Source: CBDCBA01 sp965214125 (lineage in GTDB: Bacteria > Planctomycetota > Phycisphaerae > Tepidisphaerales > Tepidisphaeraceae). From it: DNA of 64,000 bases. The notes beneath the pieces are model-generated. The model did no database searches, was not told the DNA's origin, and worked only from the letters and a program-made list of their open reading frames with translations. Location of the stretch: assembly GCA_965214125.1 (NCBI GenBank), contig CBDCBA010000007.1:1-64000 (forward strand), written 5' to 3'. Positions 57,098 through 64,000 of this stretch are shown piece by piece (the first letter of the stretch is position 1; each line of letters starts with the position of its first letter). A program made the position numbers and the translations under genes.

Positions 57098-58244
57098 ATG
57101 GCGGAGCTGATCCACGAGAACCTTTCGGACTCGCTCGAGTCCCTGGCGGCGCGGATGTTGACCATCCGCGACTCCCTTTGACTTGCCGACCAAACAGGCG
57201 CGATTGACCGAACTTGAGGCCCAAATGGGCGGCGCGGACTTCTGGAACGACCAGGAGGCGGCCAACGTCGTTGTGAGCGAGGTCAAGCGGCTCAAGGCCC
57301 AGATCACGCCGGTCCAGGAGATGCTCGACGGGCTCGGCGACGTCCGGGCGATGGTCGAGCTCGCCGACGAGGCCGAAGACCCCGACGAAAAGGCCGAGGC
57401 CACCCAGGAGGCCGACACGATGCTCGCCGCCCTCGAAACGCGCGGCGACAAGGTCGAGCTGCAGGCGCTGCTCAGCGACAAGAACGACCCGCGCAACGCC
57501 TTCTTCACCATCCAGGCCGGCACCGGCGGGACCGACGCCCAAGACTTTGTTGAAATGCTTCTGCGGATGTACCTTTACTACTGGGAGAAGGCCGGCTTCA
57601 AGGTGGAGGAGACCGACCGCCAGGACGGCGAGCAGGCGGGCCTGAAGTCGGTTAGCCTGCGCGTGGAGGGGCCGTACGCCTTCGGCTACATGAAGGCCGA
57701 GGCGGGCGTCCACCGGCTGGTGCGGCTGTCGCCGTACAACGCGAACAACAAGCGGCAGACGAGCTTCGCGGGCGTCGACGTGGTGCCGGAGTTTGATGAC
57801 GAGGGGGAGATCGACATTCCCGACGTCGACCTCGAAGTCGAACCCTTCGCCCGCAGCAGCGGTCCCGGCGGGCAGAACGTGAACAAGGTCGCCACCGCCG
57901 TCCGAATGACGCACATTCCGACAGGCCTGCAGGTGGTCGCGAGCGTTCACAAGAGCCAGCAGCAGAACCGCAAGCTCGCGCTGTCGTTGCTCAAGGGCAA
58001 GATGGAGATGATCCAGCAGGCCGAGCGCGACGCCGAGCTCAAGGCGCTCTACGGCGACAAGGGGGCGATCGCGTGGGGCAACCAGATCCGCAACTACGTG
58101 CTCGACGACCGCCGCGTCAAGGACTTGCGGACCGGCGTGGAGACGGGCAACGTCGAGAGCGTGCTGGACCGTGGCGAGCTGCAGCCGTTCATCGACGCCG
58201 AGCTGCGCCGCCGCCGGGCGAACCGCAGCCGGGGCACGACGTAG
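57098..58244 (+). CDS. prfB: Peptide chain release factor 2, made by programmed +1 frameshift
   Basis: The first frame from the ATG at 57098 reads 27 codons (LIHENLSDSLESLAARMLTI and then RDSL) and meets TGA at 57179. Skipping one base continues as DLPTKQARLTELEAQMGGAD and FW, the normal RF2 N-terminal helix, giving 381 residues. RF2 marks are the codon-reading SPF-type loop region, GAGGTDAQD as GTGGTDAQDFVEML, the peptidyl-transferase GGQ in RSSGPGGQNVNKVATAVRMT, and the C-terminal RRVKDLRTGVETGNVESVLD. RF2 ends translation at UGA and UAA. Low RF2 lets the slip happen, so the gene controls itself. An annotation starting at the TTG of 57183 would lose the N-terminus. Confidence 0.95.
57176..57182 (+). 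promoter_or_regulatory. prfB +1 frameshift site CTTTGAC
   Basis: The slippery CTT TGA C is identical to the E. coli site. Unlike E. coli, the bases just before it (GCGACTCC) do not include the purine-rich AGGGGG that pairs with 16S rRNA, so the stimulatory element is absent or different. Confidence 0.9.
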
Positions 58245-58330
58245 CAGGGGCTGCTGCGAACGCGGCGGCGCCTGGCCAGGTTGCTCGTAGGGCGTCAACC
58301 GAATTGAAACGGAGGTCCGTCCCCGTCACT

Positions 58331-58360
58331 TTGACGAGGCGATTCGGCGTCGGGTATAGT
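58331..58360 (+). promoter_or_regulatory. Sigma-70-type promoter candidate upstream of the LOV kinase
   Basis: TTGACG at 58331-58336 and TATAGT at 58355-58360 stand 18 bases apart, close to consensus. Transcription from here would give the kinase gene at 58457 a leader of about 90 bases. The rest of the 212-base gap after prfB holds no gene. Confidence 0.5.
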
Positions 58361-58456
58361 CCCGCGCTTCCATCTCGCCCGAACGGCGCGGGCGAGCCGG
58401 CATCTGGTGAGACGGCGGCCGGTCGATCAACGGAAAGCGGCGACAGGAACCAGGGC

Positions 58457-60811
58457 ATGTCCGAGCCAACCAACGTGCTGTCGCGAGAGGTGCTGTCCTA
58501 CAGCCCGGACGTCGTGTTGCTGATCGACGACGAGGGCATGATCGTTCAGGCGGGCGGTCAACTGACGGATCTGCTTGAGGTCGGCCCGGATGAGGTCGAG
58601 GGGCGGCCGCTGCGGGAGCTCGTGCTGCCGCGCGATTTGTACCTGCTTCCCGACGATGTCGCCGACCTCGTCGGTTGGGAGCGGAGGATGCGCCACCCGC
58701 TTGAGGTTCACCTGCGGCACGGCAGCGGCGCGGGTGACGAGGCCGAGGGGGGCGAGATGGCCGGCGGCAAGGGTCAGCAGGCCGATCGGTGGCGGCTCTT
58801 CAGCGTCAGCATCCGCGACTTGCGCGATGAGCCGGAAGTCGGGCTGATCCTGCTGAGCCTCCAACCCGTGGGCCAGCCGGGCGTTTGGGACGTCTCCCGC
58901 AGCCTTCTCCTTCAGGCGGTCGAGGCGGCCAACAGTTGCATCGTTATCGCCGATCTCAAGCAGAAGGACCAGCCGCTCGTCTACGCCAACGAGGGCTTCC
59001 GCCGCCTCACCGGGTACGAAAACGAGGAGGTGCTCGGCAGGAACTGCCGCTTCCTGCAACGCCGCGACGACGGCTCGCGCGACGAGGACCAGGAGGGCGT
59101 CCCGCACATCCGCGAGGCCGTCGATGCCGGCAAGCATGTCACCGCCACCATTCGCAATTATCGCGCGGATGGCGAAATGTTCTACAACGAGCTGTTCCTC
59201 ACGCCCGTCCGGCAGGAGGGGGAGCTCGTCGCTTACATCGGCGTGCAGAACGACGTGACCGCCCGCGTGATCGCGCAGAAGGAGTCCGCCCAGCGCGAGG
59301 AGGCGCTGCGCAGCCTGTTCGAGGCGACGCCGATGCTGATGGGCGTCGTCGAGTTGGAGGATCACCAGGAGAGTCGCGACAGCGTCGACGCCTGGCTGCG
59401 GGCGACGCACGTGATGCTCAACGAGCCCGCGGCCGAGGCGCTGGGGCTCAACTCGAGCCGCCTCGACGCCGCGACGGTCGAAGCCTGCGGCGGGGGCGAC
59501 CGCGTGGCCCGCCGCATGGCCGAGGCGTTCGCGGCCGCCGTCGCCACGGGCAAACCGGAGCGCTTCGTGCTGAAGGTGAGTCCCGAGCGGGGCGAGTTGG
59601 CGGGCAAGGCACGCCGCTTCCGCGTGGTCGTTAACGTCGTTCGCCCGGGCGACGGCGAGCCGCCGCGGTGCAGCTACATCGCCGACGACGTAACCGAGGC
59701 AGCCGAGGGCGAGGAGCAGCGCAAGCTGCTTCAGGCCGCCGTCGTGAACGTACGCGACGGCATCCTGATCACCGAGGCGGACCTCGACGAGCCGGGGCCG
59801 CGCATCCAGTATGTCAACGACGCCTTCTGCGAGATGACCGGCTACGAGCGCGACGAGCTCATCGGCCAGACGCCACGCCTGTTCCAAGGGGAAAAGACGG
59901 ACTCCGCGGTCCTGGCGCGGCTGCGCCGCGATCTGGCCGCGGGCCGACCGTTCTTCGGCGAGGCGGTCAACTATCGCAAGGACGGCACGCCCTATTACAC
60001 GGCCTGGAACATCGCGCCCGTGCGCGACGACGCGGGCACCGTCACCCACTGGGTCAGCGCCCAGCGCGACATGACGCGCCGCCGCCAACTTGAGCGCCAA
60101 GTGCTGGACGTCCAGGAGACCGAGCAGGCGCGGATCGCCCGCGACCTGCACGACACGGTCGCCCAAAGCCTGAACACCCTCTCGCTCTACGTGGGCGGCG
60201 TGCGGCGCGAGCTCGAGCAGAGCGGCATCGCCACGGCCGACCAGATCGAACAGCTCGTCGAAGCCACCGAGCAGGCCCGGAACGCGGCGGAGCAGGCGCG
60301 CAACCTCAGCCACTCGCTCACCCCCGTCGACGTCGAACAGGGCGGGCTCGTCCTCGCGCTTGAGCGCTTGGCCCGGCGAAGCCAGATTGCCTACGGCATC
60401 GCGTGCGAGGTGAACGCAAAGGCATTCTCCCAGCCCATCGCCGATCGCGAAACGGCGACGCACCTGTTCCGCATCGCCAGCGAGGCGATCTCCAACGCCA
60501 TGCGCCACGCGGATGCCGCGCGTGTGTCGATGCGGCTGTTCGTCGAGGGCAACGCCGGCAAGCTACAGATCGCCGACGATGGCACGGGCATGCCCTCGCA
60601 CCTGCGCGTGAACGTCGGCGAGCTCATGGCCTCCTCCCGGTTCGAGGGCACCGAACTCGCCGCGGGCGAGGGACGGAGCGGCCTCGGCATCAGCACGATG
60701 GCATACCGCAGCACGATCATCGGCGGCAACCTCAAGGTCAACCTCGGCGACGGCCCCTCCGATCGGCCCGGCACCGTCATCACCGTCACCTTCCCGGTCG
60801 AATCGGCCTGA
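58457..60811 (+). CDS. LOV-domain sensor histidine kinase (blue-light receptor type)
   Basis: 784 residues. A first PAS domain (VVLLIDDEGMIVQAGGQLTD) is followed at about 150-265 by a LOV domain with the canonical flavin-adduct motif GRNCRFLQ (reactive C197), then ATIRNYRADGEMFYNELFLT and YIGVQNDVT with the expected N, N and Q flavin contacts. A degenerate PAS (about 275-420) and a LOV-like PAS with GQTPRLFQ in place of the cysteine motif (about 430-545) follow. The kinase is of the HisKA_3/NarX type: RIARDLHDTVAQSLNTLSLY with H565, then ASEAISNAMRHADAARVSMR and a GTGMP-type ATP lid. It should be cytoplasmic. No response regulator with a LuxR domain is adjacent. Confidence 0.9.
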   Translation: MSEPTNVLSREVLSYSPDVVLLIDDEGMIVQAGGQLTDLLEVGPDEVEGRPLRELVLPRDLYLLPDDVADLVGWERRMRHPLEVHLRHGSGAGDEAEGGEMAGGKGQQADRWRLFSVSIRDLRDEPEVGLILLSLQPVGQPGVWDVSRSLLLQAVEAANSCIVIADLKQKDQPLVYANEGFRRLTGYENEEVLGRNCRFLQRRDDGSRDEDQEGVPHIREAVDAGKHVTATIRNYRADGEMFYNELFLTPVRQEGELVAYIGVQNDVTARVIAQKESAQREEALRSLFEATPMLMGVVELEDHQESRDSVDAWLRATHVMLNEPAAEALGLNSSRLDAATVEACGGGDRVARRMAEAFAAAVATGKPERFVLKVSPERGELAGKARRFRVVVNVVRPGDGEPPRCSYIADDVTEAAEGEEQRKLLQAAVVNVRDGILITEADLDEPGPRIQYVNDAFCEMTGYERDELIGQTPRLFQGEKTDSAVLARLRRDLAAGRPFFGEAVNYRKDGTPYYTAWNIAPVRDDAGTVTHWVSAQRDMTRRRQLERQVLDVQETEQARIARDLHDTVAQSLNTLSLYVGGVRRELEQSGIATADQIEQLVEATEQARNAAEQARNLSHSLTPVDVEQGGLVLALERLARRSQIAYGIACEVNAKAFSQPIADRETATHLFRIASEAISNAMRHADAARVSMRLFVEGNAGKLQIADDGTGMPSHLRVNVGELMASSRFEGTELAAGEGRSGLGISTMAYRSTIIGGNLKVNLGDGPSDRPGTVITVTFPVESA

Positions 60812-60813
60812 GT

Positions 60814-63081
60814 TCAGGCGGCACGGCCCAAGCCACGCGGGCTTTGCGCGGGCACCGCCAGCGGGAGGGTGAAGGCGGCGCGTGTTCCCTGGCCGGGCTG
60901 GCTTTCGAGCGAGAGCGTGCCGCCGTCGAGCTCGACGAGACGCTGCGCGACCGTCAGCCCCATGCCGCGCCGCCGCCCGGCGGCAAGGCCGCTGTAGAAC
61001 GGGTCGAACGCCCGCTTCAAACCTGCCTCGTCCATGCCGATGCCGTCGTCCTCCACCCGAAGATGGACCAGATCGTCGAGACGCGCCGCCCGCACGATCA
61101 CGGTGCCGCCGTCGGGTGGCGTGGCCTGCACCGCGTTCTCCAGCACGGCCGCGACCGCGCGGGTCCACTGCCGCGCGTCCACCGCCACCGCTGGTAGGTC
61201 GCGCGGCAGGTCGATTGTCAGCGTCAACCCCCGCGGCATCGCCCCGCCGAACGAGGCCGCCACGAGCTCGATCGCCGATTCGACGATCTCTCCCACATCC
61301 CCCTTTGGCGAAACGCCGTTGTGCCGGATGACCTCGGGGCGGGCGAAGCGCATGAGCTGCTCGACCATCTCACCCAACCGGCCGGCGTTCTGGTGGATCG
61401 CCAGGGCCGCCCGCTTGTGGCGCGGGTCGGTCGCCTCGCGGTAGAGCAGTTGCCCGCGGCCGCTGATGACCATCAGCGGGTTGTTCATCTCGTGCGCTGC
61501 GCCGGCGGCCATCTCGGCGACGGCCAGGAGCGAGCGATCCCGCACCGCCTGTTGCCGCAACCCCGCCATCGCCCGCGACTTCTCGGCCAAGCGATCATTC
61601 GCCGCCTGCTGCCGCTCGCGCTCGAGCACCATCTTCAAGGCGAGCGTCCACCCCTCGATCACATCGCCGCTGATCCGCACGTTCGTACCCGGCACCACGA
61701 CTTCGCCGGCATCGCCGCAGTCGAGTCGCGTGCGCTCGCCGGGAAGGTGAAGGCCCGCCACCGCGTCGCTGAGGTCGGTGGCGTCGGGGATCACCGAAAA
61801 GTCGACCTCGCCACCATCGGCCCAGGCGACCGTAGCGATACCACCTTCGCACCGGGCGAAGGCGACCGCAACCGCCGGCGACGCCGGCGTGTCGGCGCGA
61901 GCCGAAAGCAACTCGCAAGCGCTCGCGGCGATGCGCCCCAGCGCCGACCGCACCGTGGCCGCGGGCCCCACCGCTGCCGCGAGCGTGGCCAGGTGGGCGA
62001 AGCCCTGAGTCGAGTTCTGCGCCTCCCGCTGGCGTTGCTCGTGCGCGGCCGCCTCGGCCCGACGCTGCCGGCGCTCCTCCGCCAGCTTGCGCCGCGCGTC
62101 CACAAGGTGCGACTCGCTCGCCCTCAACTCGCGATCGGCCTCGGCGACAGCTTGACGGTACAGCTCGTTGTTCGTCGTACTCTCCAATCCCAGCCAGCCG
62201 ACCCGCTCGCGGACGTACTCGACAAGCCCGGTTTCCACGCTCGCAACCTGCGGCTCGGCGATGCCCGTCTCGCGCAGGAGCCGGTCACGCGGCGTACCAA
62301 AGGCGTGGTTGCCGCTGTAGCCCAGATGCTGCCGCCGGACGACTTGGTCTGCCAGGCTCACCAGGTGCACCAGCGCCGGCGAGGCCACATCGAGAGTCGC
62401 CAGATCGTCGGGCGGCGTGTTGTGCAGGAAGACGACGTCGCTGAGGTGGGTCGGCAGATTCCACCGCTCCGCAAGTCGACGGCCGGCCGCCTGATGGTCG
62501 ACGCCGATGATCTCGCGCTCGAGGCGGCACAGATCGCTGCGCAGCACGCCCGCCGCCTCGCAGACGCGGGCGTGGGCCTTGGGAAAGGCGATCCGCAGGG
62601 CGAGCTTGCCAAGGTCGTGCAGCAGGCCGGCACAGAACGCCTCGCCCGGTTGAATCTTGCCGCCGGCGGGCTTGGCGTGCTCGGCGAGCAGCTCGGCCGC
62701 GGTTGCGACCGCAAGGCTGTGCCGCCAGAACCCGTCCAGCGTAAATCCCTCTACGCCCGTCGCGGGAACGTCGGCGGCGGCGCCGGACATCGCATCGACC
62801 ACGCCCAGCGACAGCACGAGCGATCGCACCGCCTGCACGCCCAGCTTCACCACGGCCCGCTCGACCGTCGCGACGCTGCGCGTCCCGCTGCTGGCACGGT
62901 TGGCGGCCCCGAGCACGCGGGCGGCAACGCTGGGATCGACGGCCACGGCCTCTGTGAGGGCGCTCAGGTCGGGCGCGTCCTCGCGCGTCGCCTCCAACAC
63001 CCGCACTGCCGCGGCGGGAAGCTGCGGGAGTTGATCCACCTTGCGGAGAATCAGGTCGATTTGCGCGGCATCGATGGGCAC
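60814..63081 (-). CDS. HDOD-domain histidine kinase
   Basis: 755 residues from a GTG. The N-terminal HDOD domain covers about 1-290: LILRKVDQLPQLPAAAVRVL, ASSGTRSVATVERAVVKLGV and FCAGLLHDLGKLALRIAFP. A coiled coil (residues about 305-350, rich in R, E and A) and a GAF-like middle part follow. The kinase core has LLAVAEMAAGAAHEMNNPLM with the phospho-accepting histidine, then NAVQATPPDGGTVIVRA, RVEDDGIGMDEAGLKRAFDP and GRRRGMGLTVAQRLVELDGG. HDOD plus kinase in one chain is uncommon. It converges on the LOV kinase with two bases between stops, and the response regulator gene lies just upstream on the same strand. Confidence 0.85.
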   Translation of the reverse strand: MPIDAAQIDLILRKVDQLPQLPAAAVRVLEATREDAPDLSALTEAVAVDPSVAARVLGAANRASSGTRSVATVERAVVKLGVQAVRSLVLSLGVVDAMSGAAADVPATGVEGFTLDGFWRHSLAVATAAELLAEHAKPAGGKIQPGEAFCAGLLHDLGKLALRIAFPKAHARVCEAAGVLRSDLCRLEREIIGVDHQAAGRRLAERWNLPTHLSDVVFLHNTPPDDLATLDVASPALVHLVSLADQVVRRQHLGYSGNHAFGTPRDRLLRETGIAEPQVASVETGLVEYVRERVGWLGLESTTNNELYRQAVAEADRELRASESHLVDARRKLAEERRQRRAEAAAHEQRQREAQNSTQGFAHLATLAAAVGPAATVRSALGRIAASACELLSARADTPASPAVAVAFARCEGGIATVAWADGGEVDFSVIPDATDLSDAVAGLHLPGERTRLDCGDAGEVVVPGTNVRISGDVIEGWTLALKMVLERERQQAANDRLAEKSRAMAGLRQQAVRDRSLLAVAEMAAGAAHEMNNPLMVISGRGQLLYREATDPRHKRAALAIHQNAGRLGEMVEQLMRFARPEVIRHNGVSPKGDVGEIVESAIELVAASFGGAMPRGLTLTIDLPRDLPAVAVDARQWTRAVAAVLENAVQATPPDGGTVIVRAARLDDLVHLRVEDDGIGMDEAGLKRAFDPFYSGLAAGRRRGMGLTVAQRLVELDGGTLSLESQPGQGTRAAFTLPLAVPAQSPRGLGRAA

Positions 63082-63115
63082 GCCTGCGCATCGGCACGCG
63101 AGAGGCGTGGCTGAA

Positions 63116-63179
63116 CTACGCGTTGACCAAACCCGCGGCTACGCATAGACCAAACCGGCGCCTATACGTTGACCATGCC
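63116..63179. repeat. Three tandem imperfect repeats with a 23-base period
   Basis: CTACGCGTTGACCAAACC (63116), CTACGCATAGACCAAACC (63139) and CTATACGTTGACCATGCC (63162) are spaced 23 bases apart. The third covers the last codons and the stop codon of the response regulator gene, so the other two look like copies of that gene end. They fill the 80-base gap between the two signalling genes. Confidence 0.65.
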
Positions 63180-63731
63180 GGCCACGCGGCCGACGAGCGA
63201 CTCGATATCAAACGGCTTTTTAATGAATTCGTCCGCTCCGCTGGCCATCAGGTCGTCGACCTCGGCCTGGTTCGCCACGCCGCTGATGATGATGATCCGC
63301 ATGTTGGCGAACTCCGGCTTCTCCTTGATCGTGCGGCAGACCACGTTGCCGTTGATGTCCGGCAGCATGTAGTCGAGCAGGATCACGTCGGGCTTGAACT
63401 CGCCCGTCAACAGCCCGGCGGCGTAGCCGGTGCTGGCGCACTGCACCTCGAAGCGGCCGTCGCGATCGAGCACGTCGGCGAAGAGCTCCAGGATCTCCGG
63501 GTCATCGTCCACCACGAGCACGCGCATCTTGCCGTGGGCCCGACCGAGGTTCTCCGGCGGGATCCCGTTCTCCTTCATGAACGCCGCCAGCGCGTCGCGC
63601 GGGATGCGGCGAAAGCGGCTGCCGGGCACGCGAAAGCCCTTCAAACGGCCGGCGTCGAAGCAGCGGATAATCGTCTGCTGGCTGACCTTGCAGATGTCGG
63701 CGGCCTCGCCGGTGGTAAACACGCTCTTCAT
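63162..63731 (-). CDS. Response regulator with N-terminal excisionase/MerR-like DNA-binding domain
   Basis: 189 residues from the ATG at 63731. Residues 1-55 form an excisionase-type helix-turn-helix (HTH_17): SVFTTGEAADICKVSQQTII then FRVPGSRFRRIPRDALAAFM. Residues about 68-189 are a receiver domain: VLVVDDDPEILELFADVLD with D75/D76, VILLDYMLP with the phospho-acceptor D120, and EFIKKPFDIESL. The order is the reverse of common regulators, where the receiver comes first. With the HDOD kinase next to it in the same direction it forms a likely two-component pair. Confidence 0.85.
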   Translation of the reverse strand: MKSVFTTGEAADICKVSQQTIIRCFDAGRLKGFRVPGSRFRRIPRDALAAFMKENGIPPENLGRAHGKMRVLVVDDDPEILELFADVLDRDGRFEVQCASTGYAAGLLTGEFKPDVILLDYMLPDINGNVVCRTIKEKPEFANMRIIIISGVANQAEVDDLMASGADEFIKKPFDIESLVGRVAGMVNV

Positions 63732-63819
63732 GGGGAGTGCCTTTCGCGTCCGCACGCCGCGGTCGGGGCGGAGGGTCGTGACGAACAGCCCAGTTTATCG
63801 GCCGTCCACTGCAACGCCA

Positions 63820-63842
63820 CCCCCGCCCCCACCCCCACCCCC
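63820..63842 (-). other. G-quadruplex-forming motif, four runs of five G with single-base loops
   Basis: On the minus strand bases 63842 to 63820 read as four G5 runs separated by T, T and C. Such tracts with one-base loops are among the most stable quadruplex formers. It lies about 90-110 bases upstream of the response regulator start, on its coding strand. The 245-base gap 63756-64000 is otherwise without a clear gene. Confidence 0.7.
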
Positions 63843-63938
63843 ACGCCACCCGCGCGGGGGCGTCGCCCAACGCATCGGCGTTACAACCCGTACGGCTTAA
63901 CTTCCCGCCTCGGACGAGCCGCGCGACTACGCTTCGGT

Positions 63939-64000
63939 GTGACTGAAACCGGCACGGAGAAGGCGCTTCCTCCCCAACGTCCTTTTAGCGTGCGTGACCA
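63939..64000 (+). CDS. Possible start of a CDS running off the window
   Basis: A GTG at 63939 opens a frame (TETGTEKALPPQRPFSVRD) that stays open to the window end. Only about 20 codons are visible, there is no clear ribosome binding site and no family can be named. It may be chance. Confidence 0.25.
   Translation, partial: MTETGTEKALPPQRPFSVRD

Noticed and set aside
57183..58244. prfB starting at the TTG of 57183 as a normal gene
   Set aside because: The upstream frame supplies the missing N-terminal helix and ends on the classic CTT TGA C site, so the frameshift reading is better supported.
1..64000. CRISPR arrays, tRNA or rRNA genes, transposases
   Set aside because: No regularly spaced direct repeats with unique spacers, no cloverleaf with a CCA-type end and no transposase motifs were noticed on either strand. 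A tRNA scan could still find one missed by eye.

Overview
The window reads as bacterial chromosome of high GC content, packed with genes on both strands. The gene content fits a planctomycete, perhaps of the Phycisphaerae side. Pointers are a XylR-type regulator (periplasmic-binding domain plus AraC domain), an HTTM membrane protein, CsgG-like and PEGA proteins, a small PFMPFRVHGSDG family protein, a giant cyclic-glucan-synthase-like protein and many long intergenic inverted repeats. That lineage is inferred, not proven. No rRNA, tRNA, transposase or CRISPR array was seen.

Layout. 1-2.4 kb: the end of a PBECR-type nuclease with a DUF2283 partner, then a P-loop ATPase (Sll1717-like) in DNA of clearly lower GC, bordered by a tyrosine-phosphatase gene remnant. 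2.4-6.2 kb: a secreted SAM-hydrolase C-domain protein, an HTTM pair and two glycoside hydrolases (GH43, GH18). 6.2-13.3 kb: a GbsR-type regulator, two CsgG-like envelope proteins, a UDP-glucuronate decarboxylase-like enzyme, XylR, PspC and a polyprenyl-phosphate-type GT2. 13.4-18 kb: dnaG and rpoD, the core of a macromolecular-synthesis operon. 18-31 kb: a mix of metabolic and envelope genes (EamA, Nif3, aminotransferase, a UPF0175/PIN toxin-antitoxin pair, VTT protein, serA, FAH hydrolase, Gfo/Idh/MocA, metK). 31-38 kb: AsmA-like protein, GDP-mannose-3,5-epimerase-like enzyme, alkyltransferase-like protein, an ECF sigma factor preceded by a repeat protein, and a lipoprotein. 38.5-47.7 kb: one 3051-codon NdvB-like gene. 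47.7-56.8 kb: a frameshifted ankyrin gene, an aspartoacylase-family protein, RimK fused to an RCK_C domain with its retropepsin-like partner, kdsD followed by a very large LptC/LptA-like protein, scpA and ridA. 57-58.2 kb: prfB with the +1 recoding site. 58.4-63.8 kb: a LOV-domain histidine kinase facing an HDOD-histidine kinase and a response regulator with an excisionase-like DNA-binding domain.

Themes. Envelope and glycan work dominates (UXS, GME, GT2, NdvB, KdsD, LptC/A, AsmA, CsgG/PEGA, GH43, GH18). KdsD next to an LptC/A-like protein argues for a Kdo-containing LPS and a diderm envelope. Signalling genes form a possible light-responsive phosphorelay at the right end.

Three genome-wide habits show. 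(1) Long, near-perfect inverted repeats of at least two sequence families sit at gene 3' ends and sometimes supply the stop codon. (2) Many genes lack a Shine-Dalgarno sequence and instead have a TAnnnT hexamer 6-9 bases before the start codon, as expected for leaderless transcripts. (3) GTG/TTG starts are used where a good Shine-Dalgarno sequence is present (metK, the NdvB-like gene, the lipoprotein at 38226).
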